Assembly: GCA_902566775.1 (NCBI GenBank)
Contig: CACFKF010000005.1
Location: forward strand, 1-64,000
From: an uncultured Pelagibacteraceae bacterium
GTDB lineage: Bacteria > Pseudomonadota > Alphaproteobacteria > Pelagibacterales > Pelagibacteraceae
Direction: 5' to 3'
Length of the DNA: 64,000 nucleotides
The number at the start of each line of letters is the position of its first letter. The stretch's first letter is position 1. Below are positions 26,224-35,335 of this stretch, in pieces. The notes under the pieces were generated by a model. The model saw only the letters and a list, made by a program, of their open reading frames with translations. It searched no databases and was not told the origin of the DNA. The translations under genes and the position numbers were made by a program.

Positions 26224-27115
26224 AAAATACCTAAGAGATATGGTTGGTTATGGTTCAAAAAAATTTCGAGTAAAATGGCCTAACAATGCAAGAATAGCAC
26301 TTCAAATAGTTCTAAATTATGAAGAAGGAGCAGAGAATTGTGTGCTGCATGGAGATAAAAATTCCGAAGTTTTCTTATCAGAAATTATAGGCGCACAACC
26401 AGTCAAAGGTCGACATATGAATATGGAATCTTTTTATGAATATGGATCCAGAAGAGGTTTTTGGAGACTGTATGAATTATTCCAAGAAAAAAAAATTCCT
26501 TTAACAATTTTTGGCGTTGGTATGGCATTAGAAAGAAATCAAGATGTATGTAATGCAATGAAAAAAGCTGGCTATGAAATTGCTTCACACGGATGGAGAT
26601 GGATTGATTACCAAAATTTTTCAAAATCTAAAGAAAAAGAACATATGAATCTGGCAATACAATCAATAAAGAAAATTTTTGGAGAGAGACCTTTGGGTTG
26701 GTATACCGGAAGGTGTAGCCCAAATACCCTGCGATTAGTTATGGAAGAAGGTGGATTTCTTTATTGTAGCGACTCTTATAGTGATGATCTACCTTATTGG
26801 GAAAAGAGAGGAAATAAAAAACAATTAATTATTCCATATACTTTAGACAATAATGATATGAGATTTGCCACTAATCAAGGTTTTAATAGTGGAGAACAAT
26901 TTTATACTTATCTTAAAGATAGCTTTGATGTTCTATATGAAGAAGGAAAAGTTTCTCCTAAAATGATGTCTGTAGGTTTACATTGTAGATTAATTGGTAG
27001 ACCTGGTAGAATACAATCGTTAAAAAAATTTTTAGATTATGTTTTAAAATTTGATGATGTTTGGATTTGCAAAAGAATAGATATCGCAAAACACTGGATT
27101 AAAAATTATTATTAA
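26195..27115 (+). CDS. puuE: Allantoinase, polysaccharide-deacetylase-like (PuuE)
   Basis: Opens allantoin to allantoate. It is the metal-independent or weakly metal-dependent polysaccharide-deacetylase-fold allantoinase, unrelated to AllB. The 306 residues include RDMVGYG, ARIALQIVLNYEEGAENC, YEYGSRRGFWR, ASHGWRWIDY and GLHCRLIGRPGR, typical of PuuE. The chosen start gives a 29-base overlap with allA. An ATG at M16 would lose conserved residues. It is the last gene of the plus-strand purine operon. Confidence 0.93.
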   Translation: MKKFRSNSNKKYLRDMVGYGSKKFRVKWPNNARIALQIVLNYEEGAENCVLHGDKNSEVFLSEIIGAQPVKGRHMNMESFYEYGSRRGFWRLYELFQEKKIPLTIFGVGMALERNQDVCNAMKKAGYEIASHGWRWIDYQNFSKSKEKEHMNLAIQSIKKIFGERPLGWYTGRCSPNTLRLVMEEGGFLYCSDSYSDDLPYWEKRGNKKQLIIPYTLDNNDMRFATNQGFNSGEQFYTYLKDSFDVLYEEGKVSPKMMSVGLHCRLIGRPGRIQSLKKFLDYVLKFDDVWICKRIDIAKHWIKNYY

Positions 27116-27136
27116 TAAAACAAAAAAATAATAAAC

Positions 27137-27763
27137 TTAATATTCAACATCTGTTGGATCTATGCTTCTCCACATGTACCAAGTAAATACTGTTCTATAG
27201 CCCAAATGCACCTTGGAAATTTTTTCTAAAAATCTTTTACTTGGTGGATACGAAACTTTGTAATTTTTGGAAATCGCTCTAATTAAACCTATATCTTTAA
27301 TAGGAAAGATGTCTGGTCTATTTAAATTAAACATCAAAAACATTTGTGCACTCCAAACACCCAGCCCTTTTAGTCTAGTAATGTATTCAATAGCTTTTTC
27401 ATCATCTATTTTTTGTAAATCATAAACATTAAATGATTTATTTTGAAAATTTTTAGCAATATTTTTTAAGTAAGATATTTTTTGACGAGACAATCCAGCA
27501 CTTTTTAAACTTCTAGAGTGTAAATTTATAACTACTTTAGGTGTAATTTTTTTTTTACATTTAATTTCAAATTTTTTCCAAATGGAATCTGCCGCTTTTA
27601 CTGATATTTGTTGTCCTACTATAGTTCTACAAAGTGAAAAAAAGGGCTTATTTCTAGTGGTCAAAAAACCTTTGTTATATTTTTTTATTATTCGTCTTAA
27701 TACTGGATCCCTTCTAGAAAGAATTTTTTTGGCTTTATGCCAATATTTTGGAGGTCTATTCAT
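27137..27763 (-). CDS. DNA-3-methyladenine glycosylase II (AlkA-like, HhH-GPD)
   Basis: A 208-residue base-excision repair glycosylase removing alkylated bases. The helix-hairpin-helix region is ITRLKGLGVWSAQMFLMF at about residues 127-145. The catalytic Asp is in FPIKDIGL near 157, and the N-terminal GQQISVKAADSIW is the conserved substrate-pocket helix. The protein is shorter than E. coli AlkA and lacks its N-terminal domain, like many minimal AlkA/MAG family members. It overlaps the end of the DMT transporter gene by 8 bases. Confidence 0.88.
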   Translation of the reverse strand: MNRPPKYWHKAKKILSRRDPVLRRIIKKYNKGFLTTRNKPFFSLCRTIVGQQISVKAADSIWKKFEIKCKKKITPKVVINLHSRSLKSAGLSRQKISYLKNIAKNFQNKSFNVYDLQKIDDEKAIEYITRLKGLGVWSAQMFLMFNLNRPDIFPIKDIGLIRAISKNYKVSYPPSKRFLEKISKVHLGYRTVFTWYMWRSIDPTDVEY

Positions 27764-28637
27764 GTCTAGAAATAGAAACTTGTTTTTTATGATAAATTTC
27801 TCTTCTGAATATAATTACTGAAGAAATAATTACTAATAAAGACCCAATTAATGTTCTTAAAGTTGGAATTTCATCCCATATAAGATATCCAAAAATAATA
27901 GCAAAAACTAAAGCTAAATATTTTAAAGGTGTAACAAGAGAAACATCTGAAAACTTGTATGATTGTGTAAGCCACAAGTTCGCTAAGCCTCCTAAAATTC
28001 CTAAAAGAGATAATAAAAATAAATCTTTTAGTGATGGTAACAACCATCCCTGCGGGATGGTAAAAAAACTAAGTATCATTATAGATATTGAAAAATAAAA
28101 ACTTATTAACCAAACTGGCTCTGATGCTGACAGCTGCTTTATAGCTATTGCTACGTAAGATAACCCTAGACAAAAAATTATTGGATAAAAATAATATATA
28201 TTCATTGAACTAAATCCAGGTTCTGAAATAACTATTATTCCTATAAAGCCAACAAGTACTGCCAACCATCTATATAAACCTACTTTTTCACTTAACAAAA
28301 AAATTGAAAATATTGTAGTAAAAATTGGTGAAGCAAATGTGATGCTTACAACTGTAGCTAAAGGAAGTTCTCTTAAAGCTATAAAAATTGCAACTATAGC
28401 AAACAATCCTGCGGCACATCTTTTAAAATGCAGAAAGGGTCGGTTTGTTTTATAAAAATTAAAATACCTTTCTTTTGGAATTAAAAAAAATAAAGGAATT
28501 AATCCAAAAAAACCCCTAAAAAAAAGAACTTCTCCAACAGGATAGTTCTCTGACCATTTAACTATTAAATCCATTATAGAAAATGCACATACAGATATAA
28601 ACATGTACAAAAAGCCTAATTGATTTTTGGAAAGCAT
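27756..28637 (-). CDS. DMT-superfamily (EamA) transporter
   Basis: A 293-residue inner-membrane protein with about ten hydrophobic segments in two EamA repeats. The first repeat has SIMDLIVKW and FFRGFFGLIP; the second has LANLWLTQSYKFSDVSLVTPLKYLALV. The drug/metabolite transporter family exports or imports small metabolites, and the substrate cannot be named. The frame is open upstream to 28814, but the ATG at 28637 fits the family. The longer form would overlap divergent msrA heavily. Confidence 0.85.
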   Translation of the reverse strand: MLSKNQLGFLYMFISVCAFSIMDLIVKWSENYPVGEVLFFRGFFGLIPLFFLIPKERYFNFYKTNRPFLHFKRCAAGLFAIVAIFIALRELPLATVVSITFASPIFTTIFSIFLLSEKVGLYRWLAVLVGFIGIIVISEPGFSSMNIYYFYPIIFCLGLSYVAIAIKQLSASEPVWLISFYFSISIMILSFFTIPQGWLLPSLKDLFLLSLLGILGGLANLWLTQSYKFSDVSLVTPLKYLALVFAIIFGYLIWDEIPTLRTLIGSLLVIISSVIIFRREIYHKKQVSISRHE

Positions 28638-28671
28638 AATAATAACTTTAGAACAATTAAAAAAATTATCA

Positions 28672-29115
28672 ATGGAAATAGCAGTTTTAGCTTGTGGATG
28701 TTTTTGGGGACCTGAAATTAAATTCAGTAAGCTTGAAGGAGTTATCAGAACTGAAGTTGGATACTGCGGCGGGAATACTAAAAATACAACATATGAAGAA
28801 GTTTGCAATGGCAATACAAATCATGCCGAGGTGGTTAAAATAAATTTTAATAATAAAATAATATCTTATGAAAAAATTTTAGATACTTTTTTTGAAATTC
28901 ATGACCCAACAACATTAAATTATCAAGGCCCGGATTTTGGCACTCAGTATAGAAGTGAAATATTTTATTTCAACGATGAACAAAAAAATATTGCTGAAAA
29001 AGTTTTAAAAAAAAAAAATGATCAATTATCTGGTAAAACCGTTACAAAAATTTCACTAATAAAAAATTATTGTAAAGCAGAAGAATATCACCAAAAATAT
29101 TTAGAAAAAAGATAG
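28672..29115 (+). CDS. msrA: Peptide methionine sulfoxide reductase A
   Basis: Repairs methionine-S-sulfoxide in proteins. The 147-residue protein starts MEIAVLACGCFWGPE, placing the catalytic Cys at residue 10 in GCFWG almost at the N-terminus. It has the YCGGNTKNTTYEEVCNGNTNHAE and FFEIHDPTTLNYQGPDFGTQYRS blocks of the family. It is at the short end for MsrA, with little C-terminal extension. A longer frame opens at 28627, but the ATG at 28672 matches homologues. It lies one base upstream of the sulfurtransferase gene. Confidence 0.93.
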   Translation: MEIAVLACGCFWGPEIKFSKLEGVIRTEVGYCGGNTKNTTYEEVCNGNTNHAEVVKINFNNKIISYEKILDTFFEIHDPTTLNYQGPDFGTQYRSEIFYFNDEQKNIAEKVLKKKNDQLSGKTVTKISLIKNYCKAEEYHQKYLEKR

Positions 29116-29116
29116 T

Positions 29117-29935
29117 ATGTCTTTAGTTTCAACAGATTGGTTAGAAAAAAATATAAATGAAGTTAAAATTCTTGATGCTTCTTGGCATATGCCTAATACT
29201 CAAAGAAATGGTTATGAAGAATATAAAAAAGATCATATAAAAAATTCTATTTTTTTTGATATAGATAAATTTTCTAACAAAAAAAATAATCTTCCACACA
29301 TGCTACCAGATAGCAGTGAATGGGAAAAAATTGTTTCTAGCCTAGGAATTTCAAATGATGATCAAATAATTGTTTATGATAATTCTGATGTAATAAGTTC
29401 TTGTAGATGCTGGTATACATTTATTTTTTTTGGACATGATCCAAAACTGATTTCAATTTTAAATGGTGGTTTATCGAAATGGAAAAAGGAGAATAGGGAA
29501 ACTACTAATGAATTATATGTTAGTGAAAAAAAGCAATATATATCTAAAAAAAAAGATAGCTTAGTTAAATCCAAAGACGAAATAGAAGCAAATATAGTTG
29601 AAAAAAAATTTAAAGTGGTTGATGCAAGAAGCAAAAGTAGATTTTTAGGTTTAGAAAAAGAACCTAGGGCAGGAATTAGAAGTGGCTCAATCAAAAATTC
29701 ATACAATTTACCTTTTGGAGAAATTATAAATCAAAAAGACAAAACTTTTTCAGAAAAAAAAATAATAAAAGAAAAATTTGCTAAAATAGGAATTATTGAT
29801 GAAAATAATGTAGTATTTTCTTGCGGATCAGGAATCACAGCGTCAGTTTTAAGTCTAGCATATTCCATGATTAATGATAAATATTTGCCTACTGTTTACG
29901 ATGGTTCTTGGGCCGAATATGGTAAGATAAAATAA
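29117..29935 (+). CDS. sseA: 3-Mercaptopyruvate/thiosulfate sulfurtransferase (tandem rhodanese)
   Basis: A 272-residue protein with two rhodanese domains. The N-terminal one is inactive and has IKNSIFFDIDKFSN and LPHMLPDSSEWE. The C-terminal one carries the active-site loop CGSGITAS at about residues 235-242, the CGSGxTA type seen in mercaptopyruvate sulfurtransferases. VVDARSKSRFLGLEKEPR is also typical. It transfers sulfane sulfur to thiols or cyanide. It follows msrA with a one-base gap, suggesting joint expression in sulfur or oxidative repair. Confidence 0.9.
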   Translation: MSLVSTDWLEKNINEVKILDASWHMPNTQRNGYEEYKKDHIKNSIFFDIDKFSNKKNNLPHMLPDSSEWEKIVSSLGISNDDQIIVYDNSDVISSCRCWYTFIFFGHDPKLISILNGGLSKWKKENRETTNELYVSEKKQYISKKKDSLVKSKDEIEANIVEKKFKVVDARSKSRFLGLEKEPRAGIRSGSIKNSYNLPFGEIINQKDKTFSEKKIIKEKFAKIGIIDENNVVFSCGSGITASVLSLAYSMINDKYLPTVYDGSWAEYGKIK

Positions 29936-29940
29936 AAAAA

Positions 29941-30849
29941 ATGAAAAGATCAACAAAAATTACTTCAATAGTCATAGTTTTTTTTCTAATTATAGCTTCT
30001 GTAATTACAGCACGAACAATGATTGGTAATCATTTTCAAAAAAAATTCAGCAAAAGACCTCCTCCGGGAATTATAGTAACTGAGGTAGTAAAAAAAGAAT
30101 TTTCAGAAAAAATTGAAACATTTGGAACCGCTGTATCAAATAAAACTAAATCTTTCAGAATAAAAAAAGATGATTTAATTGGAGATTTAAAATTAAACAA
30201 CTATGTCAAAAAAGGTAATGCAATTATTAAGTTAAAAAGTGGAAATATTATAGCTCCGTTTAATGGTGTAGTAGGGTATACTGGTTTAACTGAAGACATA
30301 TTTGTTACTGATAGCACATTTGTTATAACTTTGGATGATAATTCAATAATCTATTCAGATATTAAAATTCCTGAAAACTATTCTTCAGTTGTTAAAAAAG
30401 GGCTTCCAATAGAAGCTAAAGTTTCTAGTTATGAAAATAAAATTTTTACAGGAGAAGTTGATTTCATCTCAAGTAGAATAAATGCTGAAACTAGAAGTTT
30501 ATTAACAAGGATTAAAATTGCTAATACAAATTTAAAATTGATATCAGGCTCTTTGTTAGAGGTAAGTGTAAAGTTTAATTTAAGAAATTCTCTTAGCATA
30601 CCTGATACTAGTGTAATGATGGAAGGTGAAAAAGCTTACGTATATAAAGTATCAAAAGATAATATAGCAAATAAAATAGAAATAAAAATTGGTACGAGAC
30701 AAGAAAGCAATATTGAAGTTTTATCTGGATTAAATATTGGAGACATAATTGTTGCTGAGGGATTAAAAAAAGTCTACCCAAGAAGTAAAATCAAACCTAT
30801 TGAAAAAGGCTCAAAAAATAGTGAGTCTGATTGGAAAAAAAATAATTAA
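29941..30849 (+). CDS. RND efflux periplasmic adaptor (membrane fusion protein)
   Basis: A 302-residue protein with an N-terminal membrane anchor (about residues 8-26). It has a split biotinyl-lipoyl-like half-motif (NYVKKGNAIIKLKSGNIIAPFNGVVG) and beta-barrel segments ending in GLNIGDIIVAEGLKKVYP. It lacks the long coiled-coil hairpin of AcrA, as in several alphaproteobacterial minimal adaptors. It links the RND pump that follows (four bases downstream) to an outer-membrane channel. No TolC-like gene is visible here. Confidence 0.88.
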   Translation: MKRSTKITSIVIVFFLIIASVITARTMIGNHFQKKFSKRPPPGIIVTEVVKKEFSEKIETFGTAVSNKTKSFRIKKDDLIGDLKLNNYVKKGNAIIKLKSGNIIAPFNGVVGYTGLTEDIFVTDSTFVITLDDNSIIYSDIKIPENYSSVVKKGLPIEAKVSSYENKIFTGEVDFISSRINAETRSLLTRIKIANTNLKLISGSLLEVSVKFNLRNSLSIPDTSVMMEGEKAYVYKVSKDNIANKIEIKIGTRQESNIEVLSGLNIGDIIVAEGLKKVYPRSKIKPIEKGSKNSESDWKKNN

Positions 30850-30853
30850 TTAA

Positions 30854-33800
30854 ATGTTGATAACTGAATTAAGCATCAGAAGACCCGTTGTTTCATGGGT
30901 AATGTCTCTAATTTTAATTGTATTTGGACTTTTTGTTTTTTGGAAATTACCAGTAAGAGAACTTCCATCTGGCCTTCAGCCTCCAGTAGTACAGGTGCAA
31001 GTTGATTATGCGTCCGCGTCTGCTCCTATAATTGATCAAGAAGTAACACAAGTTTTGGAAGATGTGATTGGTGGTGCAGAAGGAATTAAAAATATTGACT
31101 CAAAATCTTCAAATGGAAGAAGCACAATTAAAGTTGAATTCGATACAAGTATTGATTTGGATAATGCAGCTAATGATATAAGAGAAAGAGTTGCAAGAGT
31201 TGTTGACAACTTGCCTTCAGAGTCAGACCCACCAGAAATACTTAAACAAGCAGCAGGATTTACTACAACAATGTGGTTAGCACTTTCATCCTCTACTTGG
31301 AGTGATTTAGAGCTTGGCGATTATGCTGAAAGATATTTAGTAGATACTTTTTCGAGTGTAAAAAATGTAGGTAGAATTTTAGTTGGAGGACTTAGAGAAC
31401 TAAGTATTAGGGTATGGGTAGATCCTATAAAACTAGCAGCAAATGATTTAACTGTTCAGGAAGTTGAAAGAGCTTTAAGAGGAGAAAATATTAGATTGCC
31501 CGCAGGTACTCTTGAAGCAAATAATATCGATTTAACCTTAAGTTTAGATAAATCCTACAATAGCATAGAAACGATTAAACAACTTCCAATTAAAAAAACT
31601 AATAAAAAAGTCGTGGTTTTATCAGATGTCGCAAATATAGAGTTTGGTCCAGTTTCTGAAAAAACTTTATTTAAAGCCCAAAAAAAAGACCAATTAAATT
31701 TAAAGACTGTTGGAATTGGAATTTATGCAAGAAGTGGGGCATCAACTGTAGAACTTTCTAAGGAAATCAAAAAAAAAATTACTGAAGTAAATAAATCTTT
31801 ACCTGAGGGGCTAAAAATAGAAATAGCATTTAATAGAGCAACTTATATTGGAGCAGCAATTAATGAGGTTTACAAAACTCTTATAATTGCTTTTGTTTTA
31901 GTTATAATAATTATTTATTTATTTTTAGGTAACTTAAAAGCTGTAATCGTTCCAGCTATAGCTTTACCAGTTAGTTTAATAGCTTCTTTTCTTGGAATTT
32001 ATATATTTGGATTATCAATAAATATTTTTGTCCTTTTAAGTTTTATATTGGCGATTGGTATAATTACTGATGACTCTGTAATTATGACAGATGCTATTTA
32101 CAGAAGAATAGAAAATGGAGAAAATCCTCTGGTTGCAGCATATAAAGGATCTAGACAAATTACATTTGCAATTATTGCAACTACATTAATTCTTATTGCT
32201 GTCTTTTTGCCACTAATATTTATTGAGGGTATATCTGGGACTCTATTCAGAGAAACTGCTATTGCATTATCATTCTCTATTGTTGTCTCATCTTTTGTTG
32301 CTTTAACTTTATCTCCAATGCTTGCAAGTAAATTTCTAAATAAAAAAAATAATAAAAACTTTGTAATACGAAAATTTGAAAAAATTTTCTTAGGTTTTTC
32401 AAAATTTTATCAAGAAACATTGGAAGTTTTAGTTAAAAAGACAAAAACCATTTCGATTTTTATTATATTTATAATTATAGCTTCTGTGTTACTATTTAAT
32501 TTTTCAAAAAAAGAATTATTGCCAATGGAAGATAGAGGGGCTTATCTGGTCATTGGTTTTACTGATGAAGGAAGTTCTTTTGAATACACACAAGAAAAAG
32601 CACAAGTTATTGAAAAAAGACTCATTCCATTATTGCAAGCTGAAAATAGTCCTTATTCGCGTTTTATTATGAGAGTGCCTGGTTTTGGAAGCTCTGCCAC
32701 TTCATACAACAGTTTTATAATCATTGCTTTGCTAGATCATTGGAAAAATAGAAAACAAGATTCTCAAACAGTAATGAGGCAAGCCATTGGTAAAATTGTT
32801 ACGGTACCCCAGGCAGTAGCTTTCCCAATATCTCCACAATCAATAAGAGTTTCGAGTTATAACAAACCTGTTCAAATGGTTATTTATGGAAGTACTTATG
32901 AAGAATTGGAAAGTATTCAAAATGAAGTAATTGGAAAATTAAGAAGAAATAGAAATTTATCAAGAATAGAGTCAGACTATTCTAGAAATAAACCTGAAGT
33001 AAAACTTATAATTAATAAAAATAAAGCAAAAGATTTGGGTGTTTCTACTGAAACAGTTGGTAAAAGTTTAGAAACACTCTATGGAGGTAAAAGAGTTACA
33101 ACATTTAATAAGTTAGGAAAAGAATATCCAATAATATTACAGCAATATTTATCAGATAGAAGAAATAAAGAAGGAATATCAAAAATTTTTGTAAGATCAG
33201 ATACAACAGGAAAACTAATATCACTAACAAACTTGGTAAATTTTAAAGAAGAAGGAACAGCAAAAGAATTGTCTAGATATAATAGGCAAAGAGCAGTCAC
33301 TATTTCATCTAATATTTCAGAAAATTATACTCTTTCAGAAGCAATTAAATATTTAGAAAATATAATGGCTGAAGTTTCACCTAAAAGCCAAATTACTTGG
33401 AAAGGTAAATCAGAAGAAATTAAAGAAACAAGCAATGAACTTTTTATAATATTTGCTTTAGCATTATTAACGGCATATCTGGTTATGGCAGCAACATTTA
33501 ATTCATTTATCCATCCATTTATAATTATTCTCACTGTTCCTTTAGCAATTTTTGGTGGATTAGTTTTTATTTTATTTCTAAATAGTTCAGTAAATATCTT
33601 CTCACAAATTGCATTAGTTATACTTATTGGTATATCCACTAAAAATAGTATTTTAATAGTTGATTATGCTAATCAAATTAGAACAACTGGAAAAAATATT
33701 GAAACAGCTGTTAAAGAAGCTTGTAATATAAGGTTCAGACCAATTATCATGACGTCTCTAAGTACTATGATCGCAATGATGCCCTTAGTAATTGGAAATA

Positions 33801-33976
33801 TTGGCCCAGGAGCAGGTGAAGGCTCTAGATTAGCGGTTGGCGCTACAATTTTGGGAGGAATGATAATTTCTACATTCTTTACACTGTATGTAACTCCAAC
33901 AATGTATTTATCTTTAGCAAAAAATACAAAAAGAATAGATGCTGTTGATATAGAACTAAAAAAACAGTTACGTTAA
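30854..33976 (+). CDS. RND-family efflux transporter (AcrB/MexF type)
   Basis: A 1040-residue inner-membrane pump with the typical 12 transmembrane helices and two large periplasmic domains. Residues about 1-30 form TM1 and periplasmic porter segments follow. The proton-relay helix TM4 contains the aspartates of GIITDDSVIMTDAIYRRIE near residues 407-425. TM10-12 carry IGISTKNSILIVDYANQ and IIMTSLSTMIAMMPLV. It probably exports hydrophobic compounds by proton antiport with the adjacent adaptor. Substrate range is unknown. Confidence 0.95.
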   Translation: MLITELSIRRPVVSWVMSLILIVFGLFVFWKLPVRELPSGLQPPVVQVQVDYASASAPIIDQEVTQVLEDVIGGAEGIKNIDSKSSNGRSTIKVEFDTSIDLDNAANDIRERVARVVDNLPSESDPPEILKQAAGFTTTMWLALSSSTWSDLELGDYAERYLVDTFSSVKNVGRILVGGLRELSIRVWVDPIKLAANDLTVQEVERALRGENIRLPAGTLEANNIDLTLSLDKSYNSIETIKQLPIKKTNKKVVVLSDVANIEFGPVSEKTLFKAQKKDQLNLKTVGIGIYARSGASTVELSKEIKKKITEVNKSLPEGLKIEIAFNRATYIGAAINEVYKTLIIAFVLVIIIIYLFLGNLKAVIVPAIALPVSLIASFLGIYIFGLSINIFVLLSFILAIGIITDDSVIMTDAIYRRIENGENPLVAAYKGSRQITFAIIATTLILIAVFLPLIFIEGISGTLFRETAIALSFSIVVSSFVALTLSPMLASKFLNKKNNKNFVIRKFEKIFLGFSKFYQETLEVLVKKTKTISIFIIFIIIASVLLFNFSKKELLPMEDRGAYLVIGFTDEGSSFEYTQEKAQVIEKRLIPLLQAENSPYSRFIMRVPGFGSSATSYNSFIIIALLDHWKNRKQDSQTVMRQAIGKIVTVPQAVAFPISPQSIRVSSYNKPVQMVIYGSTYEELESIQNEVIGKLRRNRNLSRIESDYSRNKPEVKLIINKNKAKDLGVSTETVGKSLETLYGGKRVTTFNKLGKEYPIILQQYLSDRRNKEGISKIFVRSDTTGKLISLTNLVNFKEEGTAKELSRYNRQRAVTISSNISENYTLSEAIKYLENIMAEVSPKSQITWKGKSEEIKETSNELFIIFALALLTAYLVMAATFNSFIHPFIIILTVPLAIFGGLVFILFLNSSVNIFSQIALVILIGISTKNSILIVDYANQIRTTGKNIETAVKEACNIRFRPIIMTSLSTMIAMMPLVIGNIGPGAGEGSRLAVGATILGGMIISTFFTLYVTPTMYLSLAKNTKRIDAVDIELKKQLR

Positions 33977-34566
33977 AAAATTATATATTTATTTTTATTA
34001 AGTTTTTTCTTACAAACGTTTAATTGTTTCCTATACTTATTAGCTTGTACTGCAACTTTTTTTGCAAGAATAATTACCTTTTGATTATTTTTATAATTTT
34101 TGTAATTTCCCCATCCTTCATGATAAGCAAGATATTGTCGATAAGGATCTTTTAGTGAAATTTTTAAAATTTCTTTAGTTTTATTTGTATACCAACCAAT
34201 GAAATCCACACTATCTTTAAATCTTGTTCTTGTTGCAAGCTTATTGTTTGTTTCTTTCTTATACTGCTCCCAAGTTCCTTTTACAGCTTGAGAATATCCA
34301 AAAGAACTTGAGGGTCTTTTGTAGGGAATAACTTTAAAAATTTTTTGCCTTTCCGGCTTTGCTAACCAATCAAAATTGGACTCCATTTTAATAAACGCAA
34401 GCTGAATATAAATTGGCGTTCCCCATTTTTGTTCAGTTTTTTTAGCATGTTTATACCAAAGATATCTTTCTGAAAATATTGAACAAGCGTCTGCTGTACC
34501 TTTTTTGGGGATTGAAGAACAAGATGTTAAAATTAAAAAAAAAATTAGAAAAAAAATTTTTTTCAT
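33973..34566 (-). CDS. Lipoprotein with lytic-transglycosylase (SLT) domain
   Basis: A 197-residue protein with a lipobox (FFLILTSC, Cys16). The SLT fold is suggested by IYIQLAFIKMESNFD, where the Glu would be the catalytic acid, SSSFGYSQAVKGTWEQYK, and YLAYHEGWGNY. Such enzymes cleave the beta-1,4 glycosidic bond in peptidoglycan to form 1,6-anhydro products. The stop overlaps that of the convergent RND pump gene by four bases. The assignment rests on motif order rather than overall similarity. Confidence 0.78.
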   Translation of the reverse strand: MKKIFFLIFFLILTSCSSIPKKGTADACSIFSERYLWYKHAKKTEQKWGTPIYIQLAFIKMESNFDWLAKPERQKIFKVIPYKRPSSSFGYSQAVKGTWEQYKKETNNKLATRTRFKDSVDFIGWYTNKTKEILKISLKDPYRQYLAYHEGWGNYKNYKNNQKVIILAKKVAVQANKYRKQLNVCKKKLNKNKYIIF

Positions 34567-34581
34567 TAAATTATTAAAGAA

Positions 34582-34890
34582 CTACTTAAACTCAGATTTT
34601 GCTTTTTCGTTAAATTCATTCATCTTTTCTCTAATTTCTTCATCGGATATATTGTGATTTTTTAAATCTCCCTTAATTTTTCTAAAAACATCTTCATCCC
34701 CTGCTTCTTCAAAATCAGCTTTTATAACTGCTTGGATATATTCCTTTTCTTTCTCTTGGTCGTAACCTAAAATTTGTGAAACCCACTGGCCCAAATATTT
34801 ATTTTTTCGGGCACTTATTTTAAATTGCAATTCTTCATCATGTGCAAATTTTTTTTCAAAACTTTTCTCTCTATCATCAAAACTGCTCAT
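34582..34890 (-). CDS. F1FO-ATPase inhibitor zeta subunit (DUF1476)
   Basis: A 102-residue, helical, highly charged protein. The conserved opening SSFDDREKSFEKKFAHDEE and the following KNKYLGQWVSQILG match the DUF1476 family, shown in Paracoccus denitrificans to be the zeta inhibitor of the F1 ATPase. The N-terminal inhibitory region would block reverse ATP hydrolysis. The family is restricted to alphaproteobacteria, supporting the taxonomic call. It overlaps the upstream VanZ-like gene by 14 bases. No atp genes are nearby. Confidence 0.93.
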   Translation of the reverse strand: MSSFDDREKSFEKKFAHDEELQFKISARKNKYLGQWVSQILGYDQEKEKEYIQAVIKADFEEAGDEDVFRKIKGDLKNHNISDEEIREKMNEFNEKAKSEFK

Positions 34891-35305
34891 TTTTTTTCCT
34901 TAATTTAAATATTAAAATTATGATCAATGATATAGCCACTCCAACAATATTTCCAGCAAGATCTTTTATTTCAAAACCACGTTCTGGAATAACTAGATGC
35001 AATAATTCTAAAAAAATTGATATAAAAAAAAGGTAAGTAACAATTCTTATAAACGCTGATTTTTTTGGATAAGAAATAAAACCTAATAAAGAAATAATAA
35101 TAAAGGCATATACGTGATTGGAAGAAACAAAAAAATCACTAGTTAATTGCGGCTGTGTTTTACAATCATTATAAATAAAACAGCCAAAAATACTTCCTGG
35201 ATACAGATAAAAAACAATTAAACAGATATTGCTTATATGAAATAAATACTTTGCAATGCTTACAATTTTTGTTCCTACAAACTTACTATTATTATTCACT
35301 TTCAT
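34877..35305 (-). CDS. VanZ-like membrane protein
   Basis: A 142-residue protein with four hydrophobic segments. The C-terminal region LELLHLVIPERGFEIKDLAGNIVGV matches the VanZ-like pattern (E..H/Q...P.R.f...D...N..G). The domain is widespread in small membrane proteins; the biochemical role is unknown. It overlaps the zeta-subunit gene by 14 bases and probably shares its transcript. Confidence 0.7.
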   Translation of the reverse strand: MKVNNNSKFVGTKIVSIAKYLFHISNICLIVFYLYPGSIFGCFIYNDCKTQPQLTSDFFVSSNHVYAFIIISLLGFISYPKKSAFIRIVTYLFFISIFLELLHLVIPERGFEIKDLAGNIVGVAISLIIILIFKLRKKNEQF

Positions 35306-35335
35306 CTCTTATATTAGTATTTATAATAAAAACCA

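Noticed and set aside
27780-27830. Extension of the plus-strand frame at 27582-27821 as a gene
   Set aside because: It is antisense to the DNA glycosylase and DMT genes and lacks motifs.
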